From Microbacterium sp. Au-Mic1 (GTDB lineage: Bacteria > Actinomycetota > Actinomycetes > Actinomycetales > Microbacteriaceae), in assembly GCF_021341785.1 (NCBI RefSeq), contig NZ_JAJTTF010000002.1:124001-188000 (forward strand): a stretch of 64,000 nt of DNA, read 5' to 3'. Shown here one piece after another: positions 29,136 to 38,423 of the stretch; positions within the stretch are counted from its first letter, which is position 1, and each line of letters starts with the position of its first letter. Under the pieces are notes generated by a model. That model was not told the DNA's origin and did no database searches. It saw only the letters and a program-made list of their open reading frames with translations. A program made the position numbers and the translations under genes.

Positions 29136-29654
29136 ATGACCACCGATCCGGACGACGCGCTGCGCTGGGAGGGCGACGAGCCCGATGCGCCGGACGCTGC
29201 CGCGAAGAACGCGCCCCCCGCCGCGCCGCAGGCGCAGACCTCCGCGGGCGCCGCTCCCGAGCCGGCGCACGCCGTGGAGAACACGGCAGGAGCGCCGGTC
29301 GCACGAGCCGAGACGACATCCGCCGACGACGCCGAGGACGCCGACGACGAGCCGGCGGCGATCGGCAACGTCGCCCTGGTCTTCTACGGGATCATCGGCG
29401 GCGTGTACCTGCTGTTCGCCGTCGGCTGGATCGTGGGCGGCTTCCGCCTGCGTCCGCGGGCGTCCCTGCTTCTCGTCGACTGGATGTACTTCCCCTGGAT
29501 GTGGCTCGCGACCCTCGCCCCGGTGCTGTGGTTCGCGACGGCCTGGGTGCTGACTCGCGGTCGCGCGACCTGGATCAGGGTCGTCGCGCTGATCGCCGGC
29601 GCCGCACTGCTGGTGCCCTGGCCCTTCGTGATGTTCGGGACGGTGGGAGCATGA
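29136..29654 (+). CDS. Membrane protein of unknown function
   Basis: 172 residues. The first 85 residues are acidic and Ala/Pro-rich, without predicted structure (DDALRWEGDEPDAPDAAAKN). Three likely membrane helices follow: about 88-108 (NVALVFYGIIGGVYLLFAVGWIVGG), 118-141 and 148-168. The start is leaderless: TACGCT (29124-29129) stands exactly six bases before the ATG. It is coupled to the next small membrane protein through an ATGA overlap. No known domain is recognised. Repetitive acidic N-termini of this kind can draw false DNA polymerase III tau annotations, which I do not support. Confidence 0.72.
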   Translation: MTTDPDDALRWEGDEPDAPDAAAKNAPPAAPQAQTSAGAAPEPAHAVENTAGAPVARAETTSADDAEDADDEPAAIGNVALVFYGIIGGVYLLFAVGWIVGGFRLRPRASLLLVDWMYFPWMWLATLAPVLWFATAWVLTRGRATWIRVVALIAGAALLVPWPFVMFGTVGA

Positions 29655-29989
29655 GCGCCGAGTCGATGACCACCGCACCGCCGGCGGATCCGCATCGTCC
29701 CCGATGGATCTTCTACACGCTGCTGGGCGTGTTCGGCCTGCTCTACGCGTACGCGATCTGGAACGCGATCGCGTACATGATCCCGCTCGTGGGGCTCGCC
29801 GTCGGGGCGACGACCTGGGTGGCGCTGATCCTGGCGATCATCCTGCCGGCCGTCATCTACGTCGTGTCGATCGCACTGACCCGGCGGCGCCGGCTCGGCA
29901 CGGTGGCACTCGTGCTCCTCGCGGGGCTGGGCCTGGTCGCCGTGTTCTGGCTCGACGTGGTCGGCTACACGCTCTCCGGCACGCACTGA
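29651..29989 (+). CDS. Small membrane protein of unknown function
   Basis: 112 residues. A short polar N-terminus (MSAESMTTAPPADPHRPR) is followed by three predicted helices: about 20-42 (WIFYTLLGVFGLLYAYAIWNAIA), 46-71 and 79-101. The start overlaps the stop of the preceding membrane protein (ATGA), so the two are co-translated and may form a complex. No recognised family. It lies upstream of serA but is separated by 170 bases containing a serA promoter candidate. Confidence 0.7.
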   Translation: MSAESMTTAPPADPHRPRWIFYTLLGVFGLLYAYAIWNAIAYMIPLVGLAVGATTWVALILAIILPAVIYVVSIALTRRRRLGTVALVLLAGLGLVAVFWLDVVGYTLSGTH

Positions 29990-30084
29990 GCCGTCGCACG
30001 CCCGCGCCGCGCCGCCCGATCGGGCCGCGCGGTCTCGCGTCGTCTCGCGCCGTCACACGGTCCGGAGCGCGGGGCGCGCTCCGG

Positions 30085-30090
30085 TAGAGT
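30085..30090 (+). promoter_or_regulatory. Candidate -10 box of serA (TAGAGT)
   Basis: TAGAGT lies about 70 bases before the serA GTG. No riboswitch or leader peptide was recognised in the intervening sequence. Confidence 0.45.
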
Positions 30091-30159
30091 GTTCGCACTA
30101 TCGCGCCCCGACGGTGCGGCGCATCCGGATCCCCCTTCCCAGCCCCGAAGGATCTCTCT

Positions 30160-31791
30160 GTGCCCGAGAATGCCGTGAACACGTCCGCCCGCAAGCCCAT
30201 CGTCCTGCTCGCGGAGACGCTGTCTCCCGCCACGGTGGATGCGCTCGGCCCCGACTTCGACATCCGGTCGGTGGATGGCACCGACCGCGAGGCGCTGTTC
30301 GCCGCCCTTGCCGACGCCGACGCCGTGCTCATCCGCTCGGCCACGAGGATCGACGCGGAGGCGCTCTCGCACGCTCCCGTGCTGAAGGTCGTCGCCCGTG
30401 CCGGCGTGGGCCTCGACAACGTCGACATCAAGGCGGCGACCGCCGCCGGTGTCATGGTCGTGAACGCGCCCACGTCGAACATCGTGTCGGCCGCCGAGCT
30501 GACGGTCGGTCACATCCTCAGCCTCGCCCGCCGCATCCCGGCCGCTCACGCCTCGCTGTCGGCGGGGGAGTGGAAGCGCAGCTCCTACACCGGCGCCGAG
30601 CTCTTCGAGAAGACCGTCGGCATCGTCGGCCTCGGCCGGATCGGCGCGCTCGTCGCCGCGCGTCTGGCGGCGTTCGACATGCGCGTCGTCGCATACGACC
30701 CCTACGTCACCAGCGCCCGCGCGCAGCAGCTCGGCGTGCAGCTGCTCAGTCTCGAGGACCTCGTCGCCGAGAGCGACTTCCTCACGATCCACATGCCGAA
30801 GACGCCGGAGACCACGGGCATGATCGGCGCCGAGCAGTTCCGCGCGATGAAGAAGACCGCGTACGTCGTCAACGTCGCCCGCGGCGGCCTCATCGACGAG
30901 GAGGCTCTGCTGGTCGCCCTGCAGAACGGCGAGATCGCCGGTGCGGGTCTCGACGTCTTCACGTCCGAGCCGCCGGTCGAGGGCAGCGCGGCGCGCGCGC
31001 TCACCGCGCAGCCGAACGTCGTGGTCACCCCGCACCTGGGCGCCTCGACCGACGAGGCGCAGGAGAAGGCCGGCGTCTCGGTCGCGCGCTCGGTGCGCCT
31101 CGCGCTCGGCGGCGACCTGGTTCCCGACGCCGTCAACGTCGCCGGCGGCGTCATCGACCCGTACGTGCGCCCCGGCATCCCGCTCACCGAGAAGCTCGGC
31201 CAGATCCTCTCCGGTCTCGCGCAGTCGCCGCTCACGAGCCTCGACGTCGAGGTGCACGGCGAGCTCAACGGCTACGAGGTCAGCGTGCTGCGCCTCGCCG
31301 CGCTCAAGGGCGTGTTCACGCCGATCGTGAGCGAGACGGTGTCGTACGTGAACGCGCCGCTGCTCGCTGAGCAGCGCGGCGTCGCCGTGCGCCTCGTGCA
31401 GGATGACGTCAGCGAGGAGTACCGCAACGTCATCACGCTGCGCGGTGCGCTCGCCGACGGCAGCCAGGTCTCCGTTTCCGGCACCCTGACCGGCCCGAAG
31501 CAGATCGAGAAGCTCGTCGCGATCAACGGCCACGCGGTCGAGCTGCCGATCGAGAAGCACCACGTGGTGATGCTCTACACCGACCGCCCCGGCATCGTCG
31601 CGGTCTACGGCCAGCGCTTCGGCGACGCGGGCATCAACATCGCCGGCATGCAGATCGCGCGCGAGACGGCCGGCGGCCAGGCCCTGTCGGTGCTCACGCT
31701 CGACTCGCCGATCCCGGAGACGCTCCTCGACGAGGTGCGCGAGGCGATCGACGCCGACCTGTTCCGTCAGATCGAGCTCGTCGAGGCCTGA
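30160..31791 (+). CDS. serA: D-3-phosphoglycerate dehydrogenase
   Basis: First step of serine synthesis: oxidises 3-phosphoglycerate to 3-phosphohydroxypyruvate with NAD+. 543 residues, the long actinobacterial form. The N-terminal catalytic and NAD domain includes GIVGLGRIGALVAARLAAF (about 149-167), NVARGGLIDEEAL and the catalytic His in VVTPHLGASTDEAQ (about 290). An intervening ASB domain (about 320-455) and a C-terminal ACT domain (about 465-540, HVVMLYTDRPGIVAVYGQRFGDAGINIAGMQ) give allosteric serine sensing. The GTG at 30160 has a GAAGGA site nine bases upstream. Confidence 0.96.
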   Translation: MPENAVNTSARKPIVLLAETLSPATVDALGPDFDIRSVDGTDREALFAALADADAVLIRSATRIDAEALSHAPVLKVVARAGVGLDNVDIKAATAAGVMVVNAPTSNIVSAAELTVGHILSLARRIPAAHASLSAGEWKRSSYTGAELFEKTVGIVGLGRIGALVAARLAAFDMRVVAYDPYVTSARAQQLGVQLLSLEDLVAESDFLTIHMPKTPETTGMIGAEQFRAMKKTAYVVNVARGGLIDEEALLVALQNGEIAGAGLDVFTSEPPVEGSAARALTAQPNVVVTPHLGASTDEAQEKAGVSVARSVRLALGGDLVPDAVNVAGGVIDPYVRPGIPLTEKLGQILSGLAQSPLTSLDVEVHGELNGYEVSVLRLAALKGVFTPIVSETVSYVNAPLLAEQRGVAVRLVQDDVSEEYRNVITLRGALADGSQVSVSGTLTGPKQIEKLVAINGHAVELPIEKHHVVMLYTDRPGIVAVYGQRFGDAGINIAGMQIARETAGGQALSVLTLDSPIPETLLDEVREAIDADLFRQIELVEA

Positions 31792-31814
31792 TTGGCCGGC
31801 TCGAGACTCCCTCG

Positions 31815-31986
31815 GGGTCGTTGAGCGACACTTCGACTCGCTGCGCTCGCTCAGCGTAGGTCTCCGCGAGACGAAACGCGGTGCCCTTGCGAGGGTGCCG
31901 CGTTTCGTCTCGGTCGCCTGCGGCGTTCTCGCTCAACGACCCTTGGGCGAGGTCGCCTGCGGCGTCCTCTTTCGACGACCCCTGGG
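31815..31986. repeat. REP-like element of nested inverted and direct repeats
   Basis: Outer arms GGGTCGTTGAGCG (31815-31827) and CGCTCAACGACCC (31930-31942) are perfect reverse complements. Inside, a 20-base stem (31867-31886 with 31893-31912, six-base loop, two G-U pairs) makes a strong hairpin that can terminate serA or the convergent TetR transcript. A 36-base unit (31912-31947) repeats directly at 31951-31986 with a few mismatches, giving a 39-base period. The compact arrangement resembles intergenic REP sequences. No gene is present. Confidence 0.7.
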
Positions 31987-31995
31987 GAGGAGCGG

Positions 31996-32553
31996 TCAGC
32001 TCGTGACGGAGCGGAGCACCAGGGCGACCAGTGCGTCGAAGTCGGCGCCGGCGGGGACGACGCCGTCGGCATCCTCCGCGGGACCGTGCGAGTCCAGCGC
32101 GTTGTTGAAGAACAGCCCGTCGCTCAGCAGCATCACGAGGTCGAGCGCCGCCTGGTCCCGCACGTGCGGGCGGATCGCGTCGGCCGACTCCTCGCGCATG
32201 CGGTGCAGAGCCTCGGTGGCCGCGGTGCTGCCGCTCTGGGCCAGGCATGATGCGGCGACGATCGCCCGGTCGAGGGCGTCGTCCATCATGACCGAAGTGC
32301 GCAGGTAGTACTCGACGGGCCCTTCGGGCGCGGAGCGGATCCGATCGATGTCCTCGGTCGCGAGAACATCGAGCCGCGCGATCATCGCCGCCGCGAGTTC
32401 GTCCTTCGAGGCGAAGTGATAGAGCAGTCCGCCCTTGGAGACGCCGGCGGCCCGTGCGACGGCGTCGAGGGTCGCGGCGCGCTCGCCGTCGGAGATGAGC
32501 AGCGCCTCGTAGGCGTCGAGAACGCGCTCCCGGGCGTGCGGAGGTCTGGCCAT
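31996..32553 (-). CDS. TetR-family repressor of the adjacent MFS exporter
   Basis: 185 residues. The N-terminal helix-turn-helix (about 8-55) reads RERVLDAYEALLISDGERAATLDAVARAAGVSKGGLLYHFASKDELAAAMI, a typical TetR domain. The helical C-terminal domain (about 70-185) would bind the inducer. The start at 32553 lies seven bases after a -10-like TATAGT on the minus strand, so the mRNA is probably leaderless. It is divergent from a 14-helix drug exporter, and a large palindrome overlaps its -10 region, which implies control of both genes. Confidence 0.9.
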   Translation of the reverse strand: MARPPHARERVLDAYEALLISDGERAATLDAVARAAGVSKGGLLYHFASKDELAAAMIARLDVLATEDIDRIRSAPEGPVEYYLRTSVMMDDALDRAIVAASCLAQSGSTAATEALHRMREESADAIRPHVRDQAALDLVMLLSDGLFFNNALDSHGPAEDADGVVPAGADFDALVALVLRSVTS

Positions 32554-32559
32554 GTCTGT

Positions 32560-32585
32560 TACTATACCATCCGGACGGTTTAGTA
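32560..32585. promoter_or_regulatory. TetR operator between regulator and MFS exporter
   Basis: TACTATACC (32560-32568) and GGTTTAGTA (32577-32585) form a near-perfect palindrome around ATCCGGAC, and the inner ACCATCCGGACGGT continues the symmetry with one mismatch. It overlaps the minus-strand -10 of the TetR gene and lies 36 bases before the exporter start. Confidence 0.82.
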
Positions 32586-32620
32586 ATTCGTCCGCCCACG
32601 ATGGATCCGAGAGGTGCAAC

Positions 32621-34159
32621 ATGTCCGCAACAGCGTCGATCTCCCTGCCGGGGACCGAAGACGGCCCCCGCGTCGGTGCGCGCGGCTGGGCGGCGCTGGT
32701 CGTGCTCATGCTGCCGGTGCTGCTGGTCTCCGTCGACAACACCGTGCTGTCCTTCGCGCTGCCGGAGATCTCCACCGCACTGAGCCCCAGCGGTGTCGAG
32801 CAGCTGTGGATCATCGACGTCTACCCGCTCGTCCTCGCCGGCCTGCTGGTGACGATGGGCACGCTCGGCGACCGCTTCGGGCGGCGCAAGATGCTGCTCA
32901 TCGGTGCGACCGGGTTCGCGCTCGTCTCCGCGCTCGCGGCGTTCGCGCCGACCGCGGGGCTGCTGATCGCGGCCCGCGCTCTGCTCGGGTTCTTCGGCGC
33001 CATGCTGATGCCGTCGACGCTCTCGCTGCTGCGCTCGGTGTTCCAGAACCGCGAGCAGCGGCGCCTCGCGATCGCGGTGTGGGCCGCCGCGTTCTCCGCC
33101 GGGTCCGCGCTCGGCCCGATCGTCGGCGGCGTGCTGCTCGAGCACTTCGCGTGGGGATCCGTGTTCCTCGTCGCCGTGCCGGTGCTCATCCCGCTGCTGA
33201 TCCTCGCGCCGATCCTGGTGCCGGAGAGCCGGGACCCGAACCCGGGGCGGATCGACCCGCTCAGCATCCTGATGTCGATGGCCACGATGGTGCCCGTCGT
33301 CTACGCGATCAAGGAGTTCGCGGTCGACGGCGTCACGCCCCTCGTCGTGATCCTGATCGTCCTCGGCGTGGGCATGGGCGTGCTGTTCGTGCGCCGTCAG
33401 CTGCGCGCCGAGATCCCGATGCTCGACATGGCCCTCTTCCGCCGCGGGATGTTCAGCGGCGCGATCCTGGTGAACCTGCTCAGTGTCGTGGCGCTCGTCG
33501 GGTTCCTCTACTACGTGTCGCAGCACCTTCAGCTCGTGCTCGGGCTGAAGCCGGTCGACGCCGGTCTGGCGCTCATCCCGGGTATGGCCATGATGATCGT
33601 CTCCGGTCTCGTCGTCGTGCCGATCGCTCGTCGGGTGCGTCCCGAGATCCTCGTGCCCGCCGCTCTGGTGTTCTCGCTGGCCGGCTACCTCGTCGTGGCG
33701 TTCACCACGCACGCGCACGGCGTCGCCCCGCTGATCGTCGCGTTCGTGCTGCTCGGCATCGGCATCGGCGCCGCGGAGACGGTCTCGAACGAGCTCATCC
33801 TCGCTGCGGCTCCGCCGGAGAAGGCCGGCGCGGCCAGCGCCGTGTCCGAGACCGCGTACGAGCTGGGCGCGGTGCTCGGCACCACCATCCTCGGCGGCAT
33901 CATCACGGCGTTCTACCGCACCTCGCTGGTCGTGCCGGCGGGCGTGCCGGAGGCGCTGGCCGATCGAGCGAGGGAGACCCTCGCCGGAGCGTTCTCGGCG
34001 GCCGAGAAGCTGCCGGAGGCTCTCGGCACCGCGCTGCAGCAGGCTGCGGCCGACGCGTTCGGCACCGGTGTCATGGTGACCTCGCTCATCGGAGGCTTCC
34101 TGGTGGTCTGCGCAGCCACGATCGCCGCGCTCACCCTGGGCCGCCGTCTCGGCCGCTGA
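32621..34159 (+). CDS. MFS drug/H+ antiporter, DHA2 (14-helix) type
   Basis: 512 residues, about 14 transmembrane helices, the size of EmrB/QacA-type exporters. Motif-like segments include LVTMGTLGDRFGRRKMLLIGATGFALVSALAAF (motif A, about 85-115) and the antiporter motif C region FSAGSALGPIVGGVLLEHFAWGSVFLVAVP (about 160-190). It probably exports a toxic compound using the proton gradient. The ATG at 32621 follows GAGAGG. It is controlled by the divergent TetR repressor through the palindrome between them. The substrate cannot be told from sequence. Confidence 0.9.
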   Translation: MSATASISLPGTEDGPRVGARGWAALVVLMLPVLLVSVDNTVLSFALPEISTALSPSGVEQLWIIDVYPLVLAGLLVTMGTLGDRFGRRKMLLIGATGFALVSALAAFAPTAGLLIAARALLGFFGAMLMPSTLSLLRSVFQNREQRRLAIAVWAAAFSAGSALGPIVGGVLLEHFAWGSVFLVAVPVLIPLLILAPILVPESRDPNPGRIDPLSILMSMATMVPVVYAIKEFAVDGVTPLVVILIVLGVGMGVLFVRRQLRAEIPMLDMALFRRGMFSGAILVNLLSVVALVGFLYYVSQHLQLVLGLKPVDAGLALIPGMAMMIVSGLVVVPIARRVRPEILVPAALVFSLAGYLVVAFTTHAHGVAPLIVAFVLLGIGIGAAETVSNELILAAAPPEKAGAASAVSETAYELGAVLGTTILGGIITAFYRTSLVVPAGVPEALADRARETLAGAFSAAEKLPEALGTALQQAAADAFGTGVMVTSLIGGFLVVCAATIAALTLGRRLGR

Positions 34160-34168
34160 CCCGGATCC

Positions 34169-34218
34169 GAGTCGTCCCCCTCAGTCGCACCCTGGGGTGC
34201 CGCTCAGGGGGACGACTC
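34169..34218 (+). terminator. Terminator after the MFS exporter
   Basis: GAGTCGTCCCCCT (34169-34181) pairs with AGGGGGACGACTC (34206-34218); the interior has a second GCACCC/GGGTGC stem. It lies ten bases after the exporter stop. Confidence 0.75.
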
Positions 34219-34300
34219 TGTCGTGACATGCGCGCGGAGAGGGGTGCCGGCGCCCGATAGCCTGGGATCCTCCACCCGTAACGAATCGCAAGGAGCGCCC

Positions 34301-35362
34301 GTGTCGGAATCGTCGTCCCGTGTCGTGAAGCTGGCTGTCATCCCGGGTGACGGCATCGGTCCCGAGGTCGTCGCAGAGGCGGAGAAGGTGCTCGACGCCG
34401 TCACCGCCGGAAGCCCCGTGACGTTCGAGAAGACCCGGTTCTCGCTCGGTGCCGCACGATTCCTCGAGACGGGCGACACGCTGACCGACGAGGATCTGGA
34501 CGCGATCCGCGCGCACGATGCGATCCTGCTCGGCGCGGTCGGCGGGCAGCCGGGGGATCCTCGCCTGAAGGACGCCAACATCGAGCGCGGCCTGCTGCTG
34601 AAGCTCCGCTTCGAGCTCGATCACTACGTGAACCTGCGCCCCTCGCGGCTCTACCCGGGGGCACCCGGTCCGCTGGCAGACCCGGGTGAGATCGACTTCG
34701 TCGTGGTCCGAGAGGGCACCGAGGGCCCGTACGTCGGAAACGGCGGCGCGATCCGCAAGGGCACTGCGCACGAGGTCGCGAACGAGACCAGCGTCAACAC
34801 GGCGTTCGGCGTGGAGCGCGTGGTGCGCTACGCGTTCGCGCTCGCGGAGAGGCGCCGCAAGAGGCTCACGCTCGTGCACAAGACCAACGTGCTCGTGCAT
34901 GCCGGGGCGATCTGGAAGCGCGTCGTCGACGAGGTGGCGCAGGAGCACCCGGACGTGGCCGTAGACTACCTGCACGTCGACGCGGCCACGATCTTCCTGG
35001 TCACCCACCCTTCGCGCTTCGACGTGATCGTCACCGACAACCTCTTCGGGGACATCCTCACGGATCTGGCCGGCGCCGTCACCGGTGGCATCGGCCTCGC
35101 CGCTTCGGGCAACATCAACCCCGACGGCGCGTTCCCGTCGATGTTCGAGCCGGTGCACGGCTCGGCACCCGACATCGCGGGTCAGCAGAAGGCCGACCCC
35201 ACCGCCGCGATCCTCTCGGTCGCCCTGCTCCTGGACCATCTGGGGCTGAGCGAGGAGGCCGCACGCGTGCAGCGTGCGGTCGAGGAGGACATCGCTGCGC
35301 GGGACGGCGCCCGCACCACCGAACAGACCGGCGCGGCGATCATCGCCCGACTCCAGGCGTAA
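34301..35362 (+). CDS. leuB: 3-isopropylmalate dehydrogenase
   Basis: Oxidative decarboxylation of 3-isopropylmalate to 2-ketoisocaproate in leucine synthesis. 353 residues, the shorter actinobacterial form. [21 protein letters not shown] starts the protein; [23 protein letters not shown] (about 105-127) has the substrate Arg residues. [33 protein letters not shown] near 240-272 carries the Mg-binding aspartates, and [14 protein letters not shown] is the NAD site. The GTG at 34301 follows AAGGAG. It precedes ilvE by 50 bases, so the two branched-chain genes are probably co-expressed, apart from ilvBNC. Confidence 0.95.
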   Translation: MSESSSRVVKLAVIPGDGIGPEVVAEAEKVLDAVTAGSPVTFEKTRFSLGAARFLETGDTLTDEDLDAIRAHDAILLGAVGGQPGDPRLKDANIERGLLLKLRFELDHYVNLRPSRLYPGAPGPLADPGEIDFVVVREGTEGPYVGNGGAIRKGTAHEVANETSVNTAFGVERVVRYAFALAERRRKRLTLVHKTNVLVHAGAIWKRVVDEVAQEHPDVAVDYLHVDAATIFLVTHPSRFDVIVTDNLFGDILTDLAGAVTGGIGLAASGNINPDGAFPSMFEPVHGSAPDIAGQQKADPTAAILSVALLLDHLGLSEEAARVQRAVEEDIAARDGARTTEQTGAAIIARLQA

Positions 35363-35412
35363 CCTGAAGTCAGCGCACGACGCCGCACCCTTCGACCTGT
35401 CAGGACGCACTC

Positions 35413-36525
35413 ATGACCATCGAACTCCCCCTTCAGGCCCCGTCTCCCGCCGGACTCATCTGGCGCGTCACCCGCAACGAGGAGCCGCGCTCGGACGCCG
35501 AGCGTGAGGCGATCCTCGCCGCCCCCGGCTTCGGGCAGTACTTCACCGACCACATGGTCGATCTGTGCTGGTCGGACAAGGGCGGCTGGCACCGTCCGCG
35601 CGTCTCGCCGTACGGGCCCATCGAGCTCGACCCGGCGGCCTCCGTGCTGCACTATTCGCAGGAGATCTTCGAGGGGCTCAAGGCCTACCGGCACGCGGAC
35701 GGATCCGTCTGGACGTTCCGCCCCGACCGCAACGCGGCCCGTCTGCAGCGTTCTGCGCGGCGCCTTGCCCTTCCCGAGCTGCCGACCGAGCTTTTCATCG
35801 AGTCGCTCAAGCAGCTCGTGGCGGTCGACTCCTCCTGGGTGCCCAGTAACCCCGAGGAGAGCCTCTACTTCCGGCCGTTCATGTTCGCCAAGGAGGCGTT
35901 CCTCGGTGTGCGCGCGGCGAAGAAGGTCGCGTACTACCTCATCGCGAGCCCGGCCGGGGCGTACTTCCCCGGCGGCGTGCAGCCGGTGAACATCTGGCTG
36001 TCCCGCGACTACGCGCGTGCCGGCCATGGCGGGACGGGCGCGGCGAAGACCGGCGGCAACTACGCCTCGAGCCTGCTCCCGCAGGAGGAGGCGTACAAGA
36101 AGGGCTGCCAGCAGGTCCTGTTCCTCGACGGCGAGTACATCGAGGAGCTCGGCGGCATGAACCTCGTGCTCGTCACCCGCGACAACAAGCTGATCACCCC
36201 GGCCAGCGACTCCATCCTCGAGGGCATCACGCTCGCCTCGATCCTGCAGCTCGCGAAGGACCGCGGGCTCGAGGTCGAGCAGCGCAAGCTGTCCATCCAG
36301 GAGTGGCGCGACGGCGCCGCCTCGGGCGAGATCGTGGGCGCGTTTGCGTGCGGCACCGCCGCGGTCGTGGTGCCGATCGGATCCCTCATGGCCGACGACT
36401 TCGAGATCGTGCACACAGGTCCCGCCTCGACCGAGCTGGCGATGTCGCTGCGCGAGGAGCTCACCGACATCCAGTACGGCCGTCGTGAGGACACGCGCGG
36501 CTGGCTCGTCCGCCTGGACGGCTGA
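35413..36525 (+). CDS. ilvE: Branched-chain amino acid aminotransferase
   Basis: Final transamination step of valine, leucine and isoleucine synthesis, PLP-dependent. 370 residues, a fold-type IV enzyme of the BCAT group II length. Segments: [54 protein letters not shown], the PLP lysine region [34 protein letters not shown] (about 195-228) and [11 protein letters not shown]. It follows leuB by 50 bases. The start ATG is supported by the family N-terminus; a ribosome site is weak (AGGACG). Function is secure. Confidence 0.95.
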   Translation: MTIELPLQAPSPAGLIWRVTRNEEPRSDAEREAILAAPGFGQYFTDHMVDLCWSDKGGWHRPRVSPYGPIELDPAASVLHYSQEIFEGLKAYRHADGSVWTFRPDRNAARLQRSARRLALPELPTELFIESLKQLVAVDSSWVPSNPEESLYFRPFMFAKEAFLGVRAAKKVAYYLIASPAGAYFPGGVQPVNIWLSRDYARAGHGGTGAAKTGGNYASSLLPQEEAYKKGCQQVLFLDGEYIEELGGMNLVLVTRDNKLITPASDSILEGITLASILQLAKDRGLEVEQRKLSIQEWRDGAASGEIVGAFACGTAAVVVPIGSLMADDFEIVHTGPASTELAMSLREELTDIQYGRREDTRGWLVRLDG

Positions 36526-36602
36526 CCCGCCGTACGACGCACGTCGCCTCTGACGCGGAGGCGGCGCACGAACCGCGATCCCTGACAGGAGAGGACCCTG
36601 CT

Positions 36603-37658
36603 ATGAAGCTGGCCATGGTCGGACTCGGACGGATGGGGGCGAACATCGTGCGCCGCCTCATGCGCGGCGGGCACGAGTGCGTCGTCTACGACGTCAACAA
36701 GGACGCCGTCGACGCGCTCGTGGCGGAGGGGGCGATCGGTGCGACCGACTACGCCGACCTCGCGGCGAAGCTCGACGGTCCGCGCGTGGTGTGGCTGATG
36801 ATCCCGGCCGGTCTCACAGGGCGCGTCGTCGACGAGCTCAGCGAGGTGCTGCAGCCCGGCGACATCATCATCGACGGCGGCAACTCGAACTACCGCGACG
36901 ACGTGCGCCGTGCCAAGGCGCTGCGCGAGAAGGGCCTGAACTACGTCGACGTGGGCACGAGCGGAGGCGTCTTCGGGCTGGAGCGCGGATACTGCCTCAT
37001 GGTCGGCGGCCCCGACGAGGCGTTCGCGACGATCACGCCGATCCTGAAGACCATCGCCCCGGGCGTCGGTGACATCGAGCGCACGCCGGGACGGACCGGG
37101 GAGCTCGCCGATGAGGAGCTCGGCTTCCTGCACTGCGGCCCGTCCGGCGCCGGGCATTTCGTGAAGATGGTGCACAACGGCATCGAGTACGGCGTCATGG
37201 CGGCCCTCGCCGAGGGGCTGAACCTGCTCGAGAACGCCGATGCGGGGATCCGCGAGGCGGAGCACTCCGCCGAGGTCGCCCCGCTCGAGGAGCCCGAGTA
37301 CTACCAGTTCGACATCGACACTCCGAAGGTCGCCGAACTGTGGCGTCGCGGATCCGTCATCTCGTCCTGGCTGCTCGACCTCACCGCGGCGGCGCTGCAG
37401 GGCAACCCCACGCTGGAGGGATTGGCCGGGCGCGTGTCCGACTCGGGTGAGGGGCGCTGGACGGTCAAGGCCGCGGTCGACGTGGGCGTGCCGGTGCCGG
37501 TGCTCGCCGCCTCCCTGTTCGAGCGCTTCGCGTCTCGCGACGAGGACCTGTACGCGAACAAGGTGCTCTCGGCGATGCGCCTGCAGTTCGGCGGGCACAA
37601 GGAGCTTCCCGCGGGCGACGTGCTCGAGGCCGGCGGCAACAAGTCCGATCACGCCTGA
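36603..37658 (+). CDS. 6-phosphogluconate dehydrogenase, short (YqeC-like) type
   Basis: Oxidatively decarboxylates 6-phosphogluconate to ribulose-5-phosphate in the pentose phosphate pathway. 351 residues, much shorter than the roughly 470-residue GndA enzymes, as in the short class. An N-terminal Rossmann domain ([32 protein letters not shown], 1-32) is followed by [14 protein letters not shown], the substrate motif [21 protein letters not shown], and the catalytic lysine in [19 protein letters not shown] (about 182-200). Short forms often prefer NAD+. GAGAGGA precedes the ATG. It stands 77 bases after ilvE. Confidence 0.9.
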   Translation: MKLAMVGLGRMGANIVRRLMRGGHECVVYDVNKDAVDALVAEGAIGATDYADLAAKLDGPRVVWLMIPAGLTGRVVDELSEVLQPGDIIIDGGNSNYRDDVRRAKALREKGLNYVDVGTSGGVFGLERGYCLMVGGPDEAFATITPILKTIAPGVGDIERTPGRTGELADEELGFLHCGPSGAGHFVKMVHNGIEYGVMAALAEGLNLLENADAGIREAEHSAEVAPLEEPEYYQFDIDTPKVAELWRRGSVISSWLLDLTAAALQGNPTLEGLAGRVSDSGEGRWTVKAAVDVGVPVPVLAASLFERFASRDEDLYANKVLSAMRLQFGGHKELPAGDVLEAGGNKSDHA

Positions 37659-37713
37659 ACGCCGGATCCGCAGGTCGTCCCTGAGGGCGAGCGCGCCGAC
37701 GTATGCTGTCGCC

Positions 37714-38394
37714 ATGACAGCGGACGCCACGGACGCGATGACCGACGAGGCCGTGCGATTGACCATCTACCGGCAACTCGCCGCGACTGGACGTCATGAG
37801 TCCCCGGCCGAGCTCGCAGCGCGCCTCGGGAGCGACGAGCAGAGCGTTCGCGTTGCGATCCGGCGACTCGGCGAGGCTCGGCACTTCGGGCTGCGGGATG
37901 GCGAGATCGTGCTCGCGCACCCGTTCGCGACAGAGAGCTTCGGGTACAGCGTGATGGGAGCGCGCACCCTCTGGTGGGGAGGGTGCGCCTGGGATTCGTT
38001 CGCGATCCCGCATCTCGTCGCCGAAGAACCCGAGGTGCTGGTGGCGACCGCCTGCCCCCACGACGCGGTGCCGCTGGCCTGGACGATCCGCCGCGATGGT
38101 CCGCCCGAGGGGACCGAGGTGGTGCACTTCCAGACTCCCATGCACGAGGTGTGGGACGACGTGCTGCGCACCTGCCACCACCAGCAGATCTTCTGCTCAG
38201 CGGAATGCGTGCGGGCCTGGGCGGCGCGCGAAGAGGAGCGGATCGGCGAGATCTTCCCCATCCAGCAGCTGTGGCGTCTCGCCTCGGAGTGGTACGCGGG
38301 GCGTCTCGACGAAGGCTATCGACGCCGGGACCCGCAGTCCGCCGTCGCGTACTTCGCCGGCGTCGGGCTGACCGGGCCGTTCTGGGGATCCTGA
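37714..38394 (+). CDS. MerB-like organomercurial (alkylmercury) lyase homologue
   Basis: 226 residues. An N-terminal winged-helix-like domain (about 10-75) precedes a MerB-like domain. From memory of MerB, the key residues appear kept: the first catalytic Cys and the Asp in WWGGCAWDSFAIP (about C90 and D93), the structural Cys in VATACPHDAVPLAW, and the second catalytic Cys in LRTCHHQQIFCS (about C151). MerB breaks carbon-mercury bonds. No merA, merR or mercury transporter is nearby, so the true substrate is uncertain. The start is leaderless (TATGCT six bases before the ATG); another in-frame ATG lies 24 bases downstream. Confidence 0.8.
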   Translation: MTADATDAMTDEAVRLTIYRQLAATGRHESPAELAARLGSDEQSVRVAIRRLGEARHFGLRDGEIVLAHPFATESFGYSVMGARTLWWGGCAWDSFAIPHLVAEEPEVLVATACPHDAVPLAWTIRRDGPPEGTEVVHFQTPMHEVWDDVLRTCHHQQIFCSAECVRAWAAREEERIGEIFPIQQLWRLASEWYAGRLDEGYRRRDPQSAVAYFAGVGLTGPFWGS

Positions 38395-38423
38395 CCGCGG
38401 ACGGGGCTGGCTAGGCTGGCCTC

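Noticed and set aside
29136..29654. DNA polymerase III tau-like annotation
   Set aside because: Only the acidic, Ala/Pro-rich N-terminus could suggest this; the rest is membrane helices.
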